Below are positions 18,341 to 27,209 of a stretch of DNA of 64,000 nt, in pieces (position 1 is the stretch's first letter; each line of letters starts with the position of its first letter). This DNA comes from Exilispira sp964581895. GTDB taxonomy: Bacteria > Spirochaetota > JAAYUW01. The notes below the pieces were generated by a model that did not search any database, was not told the origin of the DNA, and saw nothing but the letters and a program-made list of their open reading frames with translations. Made by a program: the position numbers and the translations under genes. Location: NCBI GenBank assembly GCA_964581895.1, contig CAZOPR010000001.1, forward strand, positions 372,001-436,000, in the 5' to 3' direction.

Positions 18341-19435
18341 ATGCCATACTACACTGGTTCATCAAAGATATTTTATAAAAAGCAAAAATCTTTTTATTAT
18401 TCAAACTTTTATTTTTTCATAAGATCGATTCTTAAAATTTTCAAAAGAGAAAAAATTATTTTACCTTTTCAAATAAATTTGCAGTCTATTTTAACATTTT
18501 TTTTAATCCTTTCAATTGCTGGTCTTTTGATTTTTGGAGCGTTTGCCTTTTCCGATTATTTAAGCGTCTCTTCAAGTGAAGAGGTTATAAAACTTCCCTA
18601 TGTTAGAATTTATAGTAGTGAATTTAAACAAAATATTTCTACTTCTGAGATTAAAAATATCTATCTTTCAGCAGGAGGTGAAGATGTTGTCCTGACTCCT
18701 GTTAAATATTTTGATTATCAAGTATCTTCTGGAGATAGTCTTTGGACAATAGCTAAAAAATTTCAGATTTCTGTAGATTCGGTTTATTCTGCAAATATTA
18801 ATAAAATGAAAAATCCACATATGCTTAGCGCTGGTATGATTTTAAGGATTCCTACAAATATGGGGATTGTAAAAAAAGTAAAATCGATTGAAGATGTAGA
18901 TAAACTACTTAATCAATTTGATATAGATGAACTTTCACTTTTTATATCTAATGGAGTATCGACAAAAGATGAACTTGTCGGTAAAAGCGAAATTTTTTTG
19001 CCAAATGTTGAACTTCCTCAATCTGAAAAACTTCAAGCATATGGTATAGCATTTGGCTTCCCAACCCATGGCTATATCTCTTCGAGATTTGGATATAGGA
19101 GAGATCCATTTAATGGTCTTAGAAGATTCCATAGTGGAGTAGATATTGCAAATGTCTGGGGCACATCAATATTTGCAGCCTACGATGGAGTAGTTACTTT
19201 TGTTGGAGAAAAAGGCGGATATGGACTTTGCATAATCATATCTCATCCACTTGGTTATTCAACACTTTATGGGCATTTATCAAAAGCACTTGTAAAAGTG
19301 GGACAAAGAGTTTCAAAAGGAAGCAAAATCGCCCTTATGGGAAGTTCAGGTCGTTCAACTGGAAGTCATCTCCACTTTGAAATAAGAAAATTCAATAAAT
19401 GTTTGAATCCACTTTCATACATGGTATTCAAGTAA
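18341..19435 (+). CDS. LysM / M23-family peptidoglycan endopeptidase
   Basis: A bitopic envelope protein of 364 residues. A membrane helix (about residues 48-70) is followed by a LysM domain (YQVSSGDSLWTIAKKFQISV to MILRIPT) that binds peptidoglycan, then a C-terminal peptidase M23 domain: SRFGYRRDPF, the zinc ligands in FHSGVDIAN, GYSTLYGHLS and the HLHFE motif. All M23 zinc-ligand positions are present, so it should be an active endopeptidase in cell-wall remodelling or cell separation. Stand-alone gene with a TGGTGGGA ribosome site. Confidence 0.93.
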   Translation: MPYYTGSSKIFYKKQKSFYYSNFYFFIRSILKIFKREKIILPFQINLQSILTFFLILSIAGLLIFGAFAFSDYLSVSSSEEVIKLPYVRIYSSEFKQNISTSEIKNIYLSAGGEDVVLTPVKYFDYQVSSGDSLWTIAKKFQISVDSVYSANINKMKNPHMLSAGMILRIPTNMGIVKKVKSIEDVDKLLNQFDIDELSLFISNGVSTKDELVGKSEIFLPNVELPQSEKLQAYGIAFGFPTHGYISSRFGYRRDPFNGLRRFHSGVDIANVWGTSIFAAYDGVVTFVGEKGGYGLCIIISHPLGYSTLYGHLSKALVKVGQRVSKGSKIALMGSSGRSTGSHLHFEIRKFNKCLNPLSYMVFK

Positions 19436-19902
19436 AAGTTTCAAGTCAATATTTATAGAAATTTGTACATTGAATAATTCGTTTTTTATTTAATTTTATT
19501 TTTCATTTAACTAAGGATTAGCAAAAATTATAGATAAATTTTAATATAAGCAAACAAATTTAGGAAAATAAATAAAAAATAAACATAAATAAAAATAAAT
19601 AAATATGAACAAATATGAAAGAATAATAGAAGAATGCTTCTAAGATCCCAATATTTCTAGGGAAGAATCACAAAATATTAAAAATTTAGATGAGGCGTAT
19701 TTTCTAAAAAACTACTTCTTATCGATAAATTTATATAAAAAGAATAAACTCTAAAATTATATATAACCTTCAATATCAGGTAATGACCCATATTTATAAA
19801 GTGGAAAATTTATTTTCCCTAGCTAGATGAAGTATCTTAAACAGATTTTATTTTAAAAACAATTGACAAAAATTTAAATTCATTAGATTAAAGGAAAAAT
19901 AA
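19436..19902. other. 467-bp gene-free region before the polysaccharide locus
   Basis: The left part is AT-rich with AAATAAAT-type simple repeats (19560-19605). From 19605 to 19754 there is a single frame interrupted by one TAA (listed separately as a possible decayed gene). The right part has a TTGACA at 19863, but it is only 34 bases before the ATG of the MBOAT gene and lacks a well-placed -10, so it is not called as a promoter. No terminator hairpin was seen after the M23 gene. Confidence 0.6.
19605..19754 (+). pseudogene. Possible remnant of a small protein gene with one in-frame stop
   Basis: From ATG at 19605 the frame reads MNKYERIIEECF, then TAA at 19641-19643, and continues in the same frame for 36 codons to TAA at 19752-19754, including EESQNIKNLDEAYFLKNYFL. 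The composition after the stop is protein-like (Asp, Glu, Tyr, Leu balanced) compared with the A-rich filler around it. It could be a gene fragment left by recombination at the edge of the polysaccharide locus, or chance. Family unknown. Confidence 0.35.
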
Positions 19903-21351
19903 ATGCTTTTTAATTCAATAGATTTCGCAATCTTTCTACTAGTAGTATTTGCTATTTATTGGTTATTGCAAAAATATGATCTTAAGTACCAGAATATTTT
20001 TCTTGTAATTGTAAGTTACATTTTCTACGGTTGGTGGGATTATCGTTTTTTGTCACTTCTATTTTTTTCCAGCATGGTTGATTATACAGTTGGATTGTTG
20101 CTTAAAAAAGAATCAAATAAAAGAAAACGCAAAATTTATTTATCAATAAGTTTAATAACTAACTTAGGTTTACTTGGCTTTTTCAAGTATTTTAACTTTT
20201 TTTTAGATAATTTTATTAAAGCATTTACAGTTTTTGGGTTTCAACTAAATATAAGTCATTTAAGTATTGTTCTTCCTGTAGGTATTAGTTTCTATACTTT
20301 TCAAACTTTGAGTTATACAATTGATGTCTTTAATAAAAAGTTAGAACCAACAAATGATATTTTTTCATTTTTAGCTTTTGTAAGTTTTTTTCCCCAATTG
20401 GTTGCTGGACCTATTGAAAGAGCAAGCAATTTGCTTCCTCAGTTTTATCAAAGAAGAGTATTTGATTATTCTAAAGCTGTTGATGGATTAAAACAAATGC
20501 TTTGGGGTTTTTTTAAAAAATTAGTTATAGCTGATAATTGTGCTAAAATAGTAGATCAGGTTTTTTCAAATCTTTCAATTTATTCAGGGAGTTCAATTTT
20601 TATAGCTAGTATTTTTTTTGCTTTTCAAATATATGGGGATTTCTCAGGGTATTCTGATATTGCAATTGGTACTTCAAAACTTTTTGGCTTTGAACTTATG
20701 ACAAATTTTTTATATCCTTATTTTTCTAGAGATATTGCTGAATTCTGGAGAAGATGGCATATTTCTCTTTCTACTTGGTTTAGAGATTATCTTTATATTC
20801 CTTTGGGAGGAAGCAAAAAATCTTTATTAAGGAATGTTATAAATACATTTATAGTTTTTCTTGTTAGTGGTTTTTGGCATGGCGCTAGCTGGAATTTTGT
20901 CTTGTGGGGTTTATTAAATGCTTTGTATTTTTTACCTTTACTTTTACTTAAAAAAAATAGAAAAAATATTGAAATAGTAGCATATAATAAAAAATTACCT
21001 TCGATTAAAGAAATAATAAATATTTTGTTTACTTTTCTTTTAGTATGTTTTGCTTGGATATTTTTTAGAGCTAATACAACTAATAATCTATTAATTTGTA
21101 TTGAAAAAATTTTTTCAAAATCATTTTTAGATTTTCCTAAAGTTTTATTTTTAGCAGATGTTAAGATTACTATTTTTGCAATTTCTTTAATGCTTTTATT
21201 TGAATATTTTTCAAGAAAGGAAAAATATGGGTTGGCTTTTATCAATAGATTTTCTCCTTTAATTCAATATGGATTTTATATTTTTTTAGTTATGTGTATT
21301 GGATTACTAATGCAAGCAAGTAAAACTGCATTTATATATTTTCAATTTTAA
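19903..21351 (+). CDS. MBOAT-family O-acyltransferase (AlgI-like)
   Basis: A 482-residue membrane-bound O-acyltransferase that would move acetyl groups across the membrane for polysaccharide O-acetylation. AlgI-family signatures are clear: FWRRWHISLSTWFRDYLYIP followed by LGGSK, and FLVSGFWHGASWNFVLWG with the catalytic histidine. Around ten membrane helices are visible. AAAGGA lies before the ATG. The next gene, 4 nt downstream, encodes an SGNH-type protein, the usual extracytoplasmic partner. Confidence 0.93.
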   Translation: MLFNSIDFAIFLLVVFAIYWLLQKYDLKYQNIFLVIVSYIFYGWWDYRFLSLLFFSSMVDYTVGLLLKKESNKRKRKIYLSISLITNLGLLGFFKYFNFFLDNFIKAFTVFGFQLNISHLSIVLPVGISFYTFQTLSYTIDVFNKKLEPTNDIFSFLAFVSFFPQLVAGPIERASNLLPQFYQRRVFDYSKAVDGLKQMLWGFFKKLVIADNCAKIVDQVFSNLSIYSGSSIFIASIFFAFQIYGDFSGYSDIAIGTSKLFGFELMTNFLYPYFSRDIAEFWRRWHISLSTWFRDYLYIPLGGSKKSLLRNVINTFIVFLVSGFWHGASWNFVLWGLLNALYFLPLLLLKKNRKNIEIVAYNKKLPSIKEIINILFTFLLVCFAWIFFRANTTNNLLICIEKIFSKSFLDFPKVLFLADVKITIFAISLMLLFEYFSRKEKYGLAFINRFSPLIQYGFYIFLVMCIGLLMQASKTAFIYFQF

Positions 21352-21355
21352 TGAT

Positions 21356-22291
21356 ATGAAAAAATTTATAAAAAAATTATTAATTTTATCCTTTATTATT
21401 TTATTGATTTATCCATTTTTTGTAATCGGAGTTTCTGAAATTTTTGGTTCAAATCAAAAAAATTTGAAATTTATTCCAAATAAAAGTTGGACAAAAAAAA
21501 CATTAATAGAAGCCAATAAATATGGAGATATAAATTTTCTTTTCTTAGGATCTTCTCATGCATATAGAGGTTATGATGTTAGATTGTTCAACAAATTTGG
21601 AAAATCTTTTAATCTAGGTACAACATCTCAAACCCCTTTACAAAGCTATTTCTTATTAAAAAAGTATTTAAATATTTTGAAACCAGAATATATTATTATT
21701 GATATTTATTTTCCTCTTTTCGAAAGTGATGGAATTGAGTCTTCAGTTGATATCATCTCAAATTATTTTTCTAAAGATAATTTTAAGTTAATTTTTATGT
21801 CGCCAAATCCCATAATTTTTAATACATTAATTTATTCATATTATTATTATCTTATTAAAAAAAATGGTAATTCAAAAATAGAAGATTATTCATCCAAGTT
21901 AGATACTTATATTTCTGGAGGCTTTGTCCAAAGAGAAATTCAATTTTATAGTTCAAACGTGAACTTTTCAAAAAAAGAAATAAAAATGAATTCAGCTCAA
22001 AGGAAAGCATTTGAAAAAACGATTAAGCTTCTAAAAAGAAGAAATATAAAATATATTATAGTTCATGCTCCAATTACTAAAGCTGAATATTCTTCATATA
22101 CAAATGTTGAAGAATTGAATAAATATTTCAAGTTAAAAGGATTTTTTTTAAATTTTAATGAAATTAAGATTCCTCTAAATGATAATATACATTTTTATGA
22201 TAGACATCATTTAAATCAATATGGCGTATATATATTTAATAAATATTTAATAGAATATTTGGTTAAAATTTTTACAAAATTAAATAAATGA
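21356..22291 (+). CDS. SGNH-hydrolase-like protein, partner of the MBOAT acyltransferase
   Basis: A 311-residue protein with an N-terminal membrane anchor (residues 9-30). The segment FLFLGSSHAYRGYD contains the GxS nucleophile motif, and the C-terminal DRHHLNQYGVYIFNKYL supplies the Asp-x-x-His pair, as in AlgJ/AlgX/DltD-type proteins. It most likely accepts acetyl groups from the adjacent MBOAT protein and transfers them to the polysaccharide on the outer face of the membrane. The 4-nt spacing implies co-translation. Confidence 0.8.
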   Translation: MKKFIKKLLILSFIILLIYPFFVIGVSEIFGSNQKNLKFIPNKSWTKKTLIEANKYGDINFLFLGSSHAYRGYDVRLFNKFGKSFNLGTTSQTPLQSYFLLKKYLNILKPEYIIIDIYFPLFESDGIESSVDIISNYFSKDNFKLIFMSPNPIIFNTLIYSYYYYLIKKNGNSKIEDYSSKLDTYISGGFVQREIQFYSSNVNFSKKEIKMNSAQRKAFEKTIKLLKRRNIKYIIVHAPITKAEYSSYTNVEELNKYFKLKGFFLNFNEIKIPLNDNIHFYDRHHLNQYGVYIFNKYLIEYLVKIFTKLNK

Positions 22292-22429
22292 AAAATTATT
22301 CTAAAATAAAAGAATAAAAAAAATAAAAAAAATTAATATTCAATTAGTAGATATGATTTAACTAATGTTATTTTCCTCTTGTTGCTATTTCTTACTTTTA
22401 TGCTATTAATTCTTTATAAAGGGAGTTTC

Positions 22430-23692
22430 ATGCTTAAAGTTCTTACTGTTATAGGTGCACGGCCGCAATTTATTAAAGCTGCTGTATTAAGCCGCCTTAT
22501 AAAACAGGAAAAATATTCATCAAAAATAAAGGAAATTATTGTTCATACTGGTCAGCATTATGATGAAAACATGTCAGATATTTTTTTCAAAGAAATGGAG
22601 ATACCAAAACCAGATTATCATCTTGGTATAGGTTCCCTTTCTCATGGTGCTATGACTGCTGCTATGCTTGAAAAGATTGAAAAGCTTATCTTAAAAGAAA
22701 AGCCCGAGATTCTCCTTGTTTATGGAGATACAAATTCGACTTTAGCAGGAGCTCTGGCTGCATCCAAATTACTTGTTCCTGTCGCTCATGTTGAAGCAGG
22801 ACTTCGTTCTTTTATGATGTCTATGCCAGAAGAGCAAAATAGAAGGCTAACTGACCATCTTTCTACATATCTTTTTTGTCCAACAGAAGTTGCAGTAAAA
22901 AATCTCGAAAAAGAAGGGATACCTTATAAGGATTTTTCAGAAATAAACTCAAAAAAGAATTCAGAAATTAACTTAAAAAATAGTTCACAAAATAGTTCAA
23001 AAAATAATTCAGAAAATAATTCAGAAAATAAATTAACAAATAATTTAAAAAATAGCTTACAAAATAATTCAAAAGAGATCATAAAACCTTCAGCTGATGA
23101 AAAATTGATCTGTCTTTGTGGAGATATAATGTATGAAGCTTCGCTTTACTACAGAAAAAAGGCTGAAAATAATGATTCAAGGATTTTAGAAAAACTTCCT
23201 GAAAAATTTATACTTCTTACAATGCATCGACAGGAAAATACTGATGATATTTTAAGACTTTCATCCATCTTTTCTGCCTTAAATAAAATCCAAGAGTATG
23301 AAATTGTTTTTCCTGTTCATCCAAGGACAAAAAAAGTCATTGAAAAAAATGGTATTAAACTAAATAAGCATATTCATTGTATTGAACCTGTTGGATATTT
23401 TGATATGCTTTTACTTGAAAGTAAATGCTATTTCATTATGACAGACTCAGGTGGTGTTCAAAAGGAAGCATATTTTTTTGGTAAACCCTGTATTACACTT
23501 AGAGATTCAACCGAATGGACAGAGCTTGTTGAAAGTGGCTGGAATACTCTGGTTGGAGCAGATGAAGAAAAAATAATGGCTACAGTTAAGAAGATGCCAA
23601 AGTATGGTAAAGATATAAAACTATACGGTGAAGGAAATACATCTGAAATAATTTTAGATACTTTGATAAGTTTTAACCCAAATAGTTTTTGA
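22430..23692 (+). CDS. wecB: UDP-N-acetylglucosamine 2-epimerase family (WecB/WbpI-like)
   Basis: Non-hydrolysing 2-epimerase, converting UDP-GlcNAc-type sugars to the manno form. Conserved motifs: TVIGARPQFIKAA at the start, HTGQHYDENMSDIFF, VYGDTNST, HVEAGLRS, PEEQNRRLTDHLS, TMHRQENTDD and TDSGGVQKEAYFFGKPC. The start at 22430 has AAAGGGAG just upstream; a TTG 51 bases earlier adds a non-family hydrophobic stretch and is rejected. The protein is 420 residues, about 45 longer than usual, because of an Asn/Ser/Lys-rich insertion (about residues 169-220). With the neighbouring DegT and 6-dehydrogenase, it could act as a WbpI-type epimerase on a diacetamido uronic acid. Confidence 0.9.
   Translation: MLKVLTVIGARPQFIKAAVLSRLIKQEKYSSKIKEIIVHTGQHYDENMSDIFFKEMEIPKPDYHLGIGSLSHGAMTAAMLEKIEKLILKEKPEILLVYGDTNSTLAGALAASKLLVPVAHVEAGLRSFMMSMPEEQNRRLTDHLSTYLFCPTEVAVKNLEKEGIPYKDFSEINSKKNSEINLKNSSQNSSKNNSENNSENKLTNNLKNSLQNNSKEIIKPSADEKLICLCGDIMYEASLYYRKKAENNDSRILEKLPEKFILLTMHRQENTDDILRLSSIFSALNKIQEYEIVFPVHPRTKKVIEKNGIKLNKHIHCIEPVGYFDMLLLESKCYFIMTDSGGVQKEAYFFGKPCITLRDSTEWTELVESGWNTLVGADEEKIMATVKKMPKYGKDIKLYGEGNTSEIILDTLISFNPNSF
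22936..23090 (+). repeat. Coding simple-sequence insertion inside the 2-epimerase gene
   Basis: Short A-rich units such as AATAATTCAGAA recur here with small changes, encoding runs like NNSENNSENK. The tract falls between LEKEGI and LICLCGDIMYEA, positions that are only a few residues apart in ordinary WecB proteins, so it is an expansion in a surface loop. The frame is kept throughout. Confidence 0.85.
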
Positions 23693-23749
23693 TATATTAT
23701 TTAGGTTTTTTAACAAAATTCAAACAAAAATGCTTAAAAAGGTGTTAAT

Positions 23750-24865
23750 ATGAAAGTTCCATTTTATACCTCAGTTAGAGAATATCACAAAAGAAAAGAA
23801 GAGTTTGACAATGCAATTTTTGATGTTTTAGAAAGAGGAGATTTTATCCTTGGTAAAGATGTCGCGGAGTTTGAAAAGGAAGCGGCAAAATACTTAAATG
23901 TAAAATATGCCATAGGTGTAGCATCTGGTTCTGATGCTCTTGTTATTGGTTCAGATATATTAGGATTTAAGGATGGAGCCGAAGTTTTAACTCCAACATT
24001 TACCTTTTTCGCATCAACTTCATGTGTAGCACGCCTTAAAGGTAAACCAGTGCTTGTAGATATAGATGAAGAAACCTTAAATATGAATCTAAACCAGGCA
24101 GAAGAAAAGATCACTAAAAATACTAAAGGTATAATACCTGTTCATCTATTTTTGCAGCCAACCCCTATGCAAAAAGTTATGGATATTGCAAGAAAATATA
24201 ATTTAAAGGTTTTGGAAGATGCAGCAGAAGGATGGGGGATGGAAAGTTTTGTAGATGGGAAATGGCAAAAGGCTGGAACTATAGCAGATATAGGCATCTA
24301 CTCATTTTTTCCCACAAAAACGCTTGGGGCTTATGGTGATGCTGGGCTTATGGTAACAAATGATGAGCAACTTTATAATAAAATAAAAAGTTATAGAGTT
24401 CATGGTTCATCAAAAAAATATTATCATGATTATATAGGTTATAACTCAAGGCTTGACACTCTTCAAGCAGCGATACTTCGAGTAAAATTAAGAACAACCG
24501 AACAATCTATCTTGCAAAGAGCAAAACATGCTAAACATTATACCGAAAGGCTTTCAAAGATTGGTGGGATAAAAATCCCAAAAGTAGATAAAAATAATCA
24601 TGAAGTTTATTATGTTTATAATATTTTGGTAGATAAAAGGGATGAATTAGCAAAATTCTTAGCTGAAAACGAAGTTGGCTATTCTATATATTATCCACTT
24701 CCTCTTCACCTTCAAAAATGTTTTTCATATCTTGGTTATAAAAAGGGAGATTTTCCTGCTGCCGAAAGGATTTCAAATGAAATAATAGCTCTTCCTATGT
24801 ATCCAGAGCTTACAGATGATGAGGTAGATTATGTCTGTGATACAATTGAAAAATTTTACAGATAA
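23750..24865 (+). CDS. DegT/DnrJ/EryC1 sugar aminotransferase (WbpE-like)
   Basis: PLP-dependent aminotransferase for nucleotide sugars, 371 residues. Seen: SGSDALVIG, EVLTPTFTFFAS, DIDEETLNMN, the cofactor-binding IPVHLF and LEDAAEGWG, and the Schiff-base lysine in GIYSFFPTKTLGAYGDAG. C-terminal YPLPLHLQKCFSYLGY is the usual substrate-side motif. It resembles WbpE, which aminates UDP-3-keto-GlcNAcA, and the 6-dehydrogenase and 2-epimerase of that pathway are both nearby. The 3-dehydrogenase and N-acetyltransferase of the same route are not obvious in the window. Confidence 0.9.
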   Translation: MKVPFYTSVREYHKRKEEFDNAIFDVLERGDFILGKDVAEFEKEAAKYLNVKYAIGVASGSDALVIGSDILGFKDGAEVLTPTFTFFASTSCVARLKGKPVLVDIDEETLNMNLNQAEEKITKNTKGIIPVHLFLQPTPMQKVMDIARKYNLKVLEDAAEGWGMESFVDGKWQKAGTIADIGIYSFFPTKTLGAYGDAGLMVTNDEQLYNKIKSYRVHGSSKKYYHDYIGYNSRLDTLQAAILRVKLRTTEQSILQRAKHAKHYTERLSKIGGIKIPKVDKNNHEVYYVYNILVDKRDELAKFLAENEVGYSIYYPLPLHLQKCFSYLGYKKGDFPAAERISNEIIALPMYPELTDDEVDYVCDTIEKFYR

Positions 24866-24957
24866 ATTAAAAAATGTTAACAAAGGCTATAAAATAGATA
24901 GTAAAAATCAAATATTGTAAAATCTTTTTGATTATTGAAGAATAAAGGTATATTTTT

Positions 24958-25389
24958 ATGCAGCAAGATATAAGATGGAAACAAAGATTTAGCAATTTTG
25001 AAAAAGCTTTTTCACAACTTAAAGATGCTGTTGAACTTTATAAACAAAGAGAACTTACAGATCTTGAAAAGCAAGGCATAGTTCAATCTTTTGAATATAC
25101 ATTTGAGCTATCCTGGAATATGATTAGAGATTATTTAATTTATAAAGGACTAAATGATATAGTTGGATCAAGAGATACAATAAAGTTAGCATATAAATAT
25201 GGTATATTGAAAAATGGTGAAATCTGGATTGAGATGATTAATTCAAGGAATTTAACAGCTCATACATATAATAAAAATATTGCTGAACAAATCCTTAATA
25301 GTATTATTGAAAAATATTTTTTTGAGTTTTTTGATTTGTATAAATACTTTAACAAGTTAATAAATGATGATGATAATCTAAGAAATTAA
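24958..25389 (+). CDS. HEPN-domain protein, nucleotidyltransferase substrate-binding family (HI0074-like)
   Basis: A 143-residue, four-helix HEPN protein. The HEPN catalytic motif R-x4-H is present in NSRNLTAHTYN, and FEYTFELSWNMIRDYL is the typical first half. Paired 30 nt upstream of a minimal nucleotidyltransferase, it makes an MNT/HEPN two-gene system; in characterised systems of this type the HEPN RNase is the toxin and the nucleotidyltransferase silences it by AMPylation. It sits between two polysaccharide genes. Function here is inferred from the family. Confidence 0.85.
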   Translation: MQQDIRWKQRFSNFEKAFSQLKDAVELYKQRELTDLEKQGIVQSFEYTFELSWNMIRDYLIYKGLNDIVGSRDTIKLAYKYGILKNGEIWIEMINSRNLTAHTYNKNIAEQILNSIIEKYFFEFFDLYKYFNKLINDDDNLRN

Positions 25390-25419
25390 ATTTGAAAAAA
25401 TTTATTTAAACTTAATAAA

Positions 25420-25731
25420 ATGGAAAAGAATGAATTTGGATTAAAACCAGAGCATTTGAAAATGATTGTTGATGTTTTAAGTAAAAATGATAATGTTGAA
25501 AAAGCCATTATTTATGGTTCAAGAGCTAAAGGAAATTTTACAGATGGCTCAGATATTGACATTGTTATAATTGCTCCAAAGCTTACATTTTCAGGCTACT
25601 TAAAAATACTGGATGAATTGGAGCAACTGGATATACCTTACAAGATAGATTTAGCAAAATATGAACTTCTTGATGAGTCAATAAAAGAGCATATAGACAG
25701 GGTCGGCAAAGAGATTTTCAAAAAAGGATAA
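25420..25731 (+). CDS. Minimal nucleotidyltransferase (MNT antitoxin type)
   Basis: A 103-residue Pol-beta-like nucleotidyltransferase. The signature IYGSRAKGNFTDGSDIDIVI contains GSx10DxD, with the second-strand acid in IDLAKY. Partner of the HEPN gene upstream. Proposed role is AMPylation of the HEPN toxin. The stop codon lies in AAAAAAGGATAA, which is also the first unit of the following repeat region. Confidence 0.87.
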   Translation: MEKNEFGLKPEHLKMIVDVLSKNDNVEKAIIYGSRAKGNFTDGSDIDIVIIAPKLTFSGYLKILDELEQLDIPYKIDLAKYELLDESIKEHIDRVGKEIFKKG

Positions 25732-25873
25732 AAATAGGACAAGATAATCAGGATAAAAATGATAAGATAAAATAAATAAGGATAAAAGAAATAAAATAAA
25801 TAAGATAAACGAAATAAGATAAAATAAATAAAATAAACAAGATAAACGAGATATGATAAAACTAATAAAATAA
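25725..25873 (+). repeat. Purine-rich degenerate tandem repeats before the 6-dehydrogenase gene
   Basis: AGGATAAAA recurs at 25725, 25750 and 25779, and GATAAAATAAATAAG or GATAAACGA-like units fill the rest up to the AAAAAGGAGAGG ribosome site of the next gene. The first copy contains the stop codon of the nucleotidyltransferase gene. The opposite strand shows a long open frame only because it lacks stop codons in this simple sequence. Confidence 0.7.
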
Positions 25874-25889
25874 AAAGGAGAGGATTTAA

Positions 25890-27209
25890 ATGAGCAGTTT
25901 TGAGCAAATGATGCAAAAAATTAGGGAAAATAAGGTGATTGTAGGGATTATTGGACTTGGTTATGTAGGACTTCCTTTGGCAGTTGCTTTTGCAAAAAAA
26001 GGGATAAAAGTTATTGGTTTTGAAAAAAGTGAAAAAAAGGCTGACCTTGTAAAAAAAGGGCAAAATTATATTGGTGATGTTAAAGATGAAGAATTAAAAT
26101 ACTGTGTTGAAAATAAATATCTTGTTGCGACTACAGATTTTAGTAAAATAAGAGAATGTGATGCATTAATAATATGTGTTCCAACCCCTCTTGATAAATT
26201 CAAAAAACCAGATATGAGCTATATTGAAACTTCATGTATAGATATTGCTAAAAATATGAAAAGTGGTACTTTTATAAGTCTTGAAAGCACAACATATCCT
26301 ACAACAACAGAAGATTTTATGAAGCCTTTGATAGAAAAAGAATCAGGGATGAAAGAAGGTAAAGATTTCTGGCTATGCTTTTCTCCAGAGCGTGTTGACC
26401 CAGGTAATAAGGATTATAAAACAGAAAACACGCCAAAGGTTGTTGGGGCTTTGGGACAGCAAGCAAAAGAGATTGCACTTGCGCTTTACAGTAAGGCTAT
26501 AGCTAATCTATATCCTGTAAGTTCTCCAAGAGCAGCAGAAATGGTTAAGATACTTGAAAATACATATAGGCTTATAAATATAAGTCTTATAAATGAGCTT
26601 GCACTTTTAGCTGGTAAGATGGATATAAATATCTGGGAAGTTATAGAAGCTGCTAAAACAAAACCATACGGTTTTCAAGCATTTTATCCAGGTCCTGGAA
26701 TTGGTGGGCACTGCATTCCTTTAGATCCATTTTACCTTGAATATATTGCAAAAGGCTTCAATTTTGATCTTACCATGATACATACAGCAGGACAGATAAA
26801 TAATCTTATGCCTTATCGTATGATGAATAAGATTTCCTATGCACTTAATAGGCACAAAAAGCCTATGAATGGCTCAAAGATTTTATTTTTAGGTGTAGCA
26901 TACAAACCAGATATTGATGATCCTCGTGAAAGTCCAGCTCTTTTGGTTATGGAACATGTTGCAAAAAAGGGAGCCGTTGTTTTATATCATGATCCATACA
27001 TTTCTGAAGTTGTTGATGATAATGGAAAACTCTGGAAAGGAGTTGAACTAACCGATGATCTTATTTCAAGTGTGGATTGTGTTGTTTTTACAACCAATCA
27101 TTCCTGTTTCGATGTTCCCCATATAGTTGAAAAAGCCCAGCTTGTTGTAGATATGAGAAATGCTGTGAAGCAGGTTCATATTGAAGATGATAAGGTTTTT
27201 AAGTTATAG
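25890..27209 (+). CDS. UDP-N-acetyl-D-glucosamine/mannosamine 6-dehydrogenase (WbpA/WecC-type)
   Basis: Oxidises the C6 of a UDP-N-acetylhexosamine to the uronic acid with two NAD+. GIIGLGYVGLPLAVAF is the NAD-binding start, CFSPERVDPG follows, and the catalytic cysteine is Cys275 in GIGGHCIPLDPFYLEY. The third domain has LFLGVAYKPDIDDPRESPA. At 439 residues it is full length. GGAGAGG precedes the ATG. Together with the epimerase and DegT genes it points to an amino-uronic acid in the polysaccharide. Whether the substrate is UDP-GlcNAc or UDP-ManNAc cannot be read from the sequence. Confidence 0.92.
   Translation: MSSFEQMMQKIRENKVIVGIIGLGYVGLPLAVAFAKKGIKVIGFEKSEKKADLVKKGQNYIGDVKDEELKYCVENKYLVATTDFSKIRECDALIICVPTPLDKFKKPDMSYIETSCIDIAKNMKSGTFISLESTTYPTTTEDFMKPLIEKESGMKEGKDFWLCFSPERVDPGNKDYKTENTPKVVGALGQQAKEIALALYSKAIANLYPVSSPRAAEMVKILENTYRLINISLINELALLAGKMDINIWEVIEAAKTKPYGFQAFYPGPGIGGHCIPLDPFYLEYIAKGFNFDLTMIHTAGQINNLMPYRMMNKISYALNRHKKPMNGSKILFLGVAYKPDIDDPRESPALLVMEHVAKKGAVVLYHDPYISEVVDDNGKLWKGVELTDDLISSVDCVVFTTNHSCFDVPHIVEKAQLVVDMRNAVKQVHIEDDKVFKL

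Noticed and set aside
19863..19889. TTGACA upstream of the MBOAT gene as promoter
   Set aside because: The nearest -10-like TAGATT is at 15 bases and transcription would start at or after the ribosome site.
20793..21245. 150-codon open frame on the minus strand inside the MBOAT gene
   Set aside because: Lies opposite a clearly conserved gene; no family resemblance, produced by codon bias.
22379..22429. Upstream TTG start for the 2-epimerase
   Set aside because: Adds a hydrophobic leader foreign to the family; AAAGGGAG precedes the ATG at 22430.
25638..26063. 141-codon minus-strand open frame over the 25.7-kb repeat region
   Set aside because: Phe/Tyr/Leu-only composition from simple repeats, overlapping two real genes.
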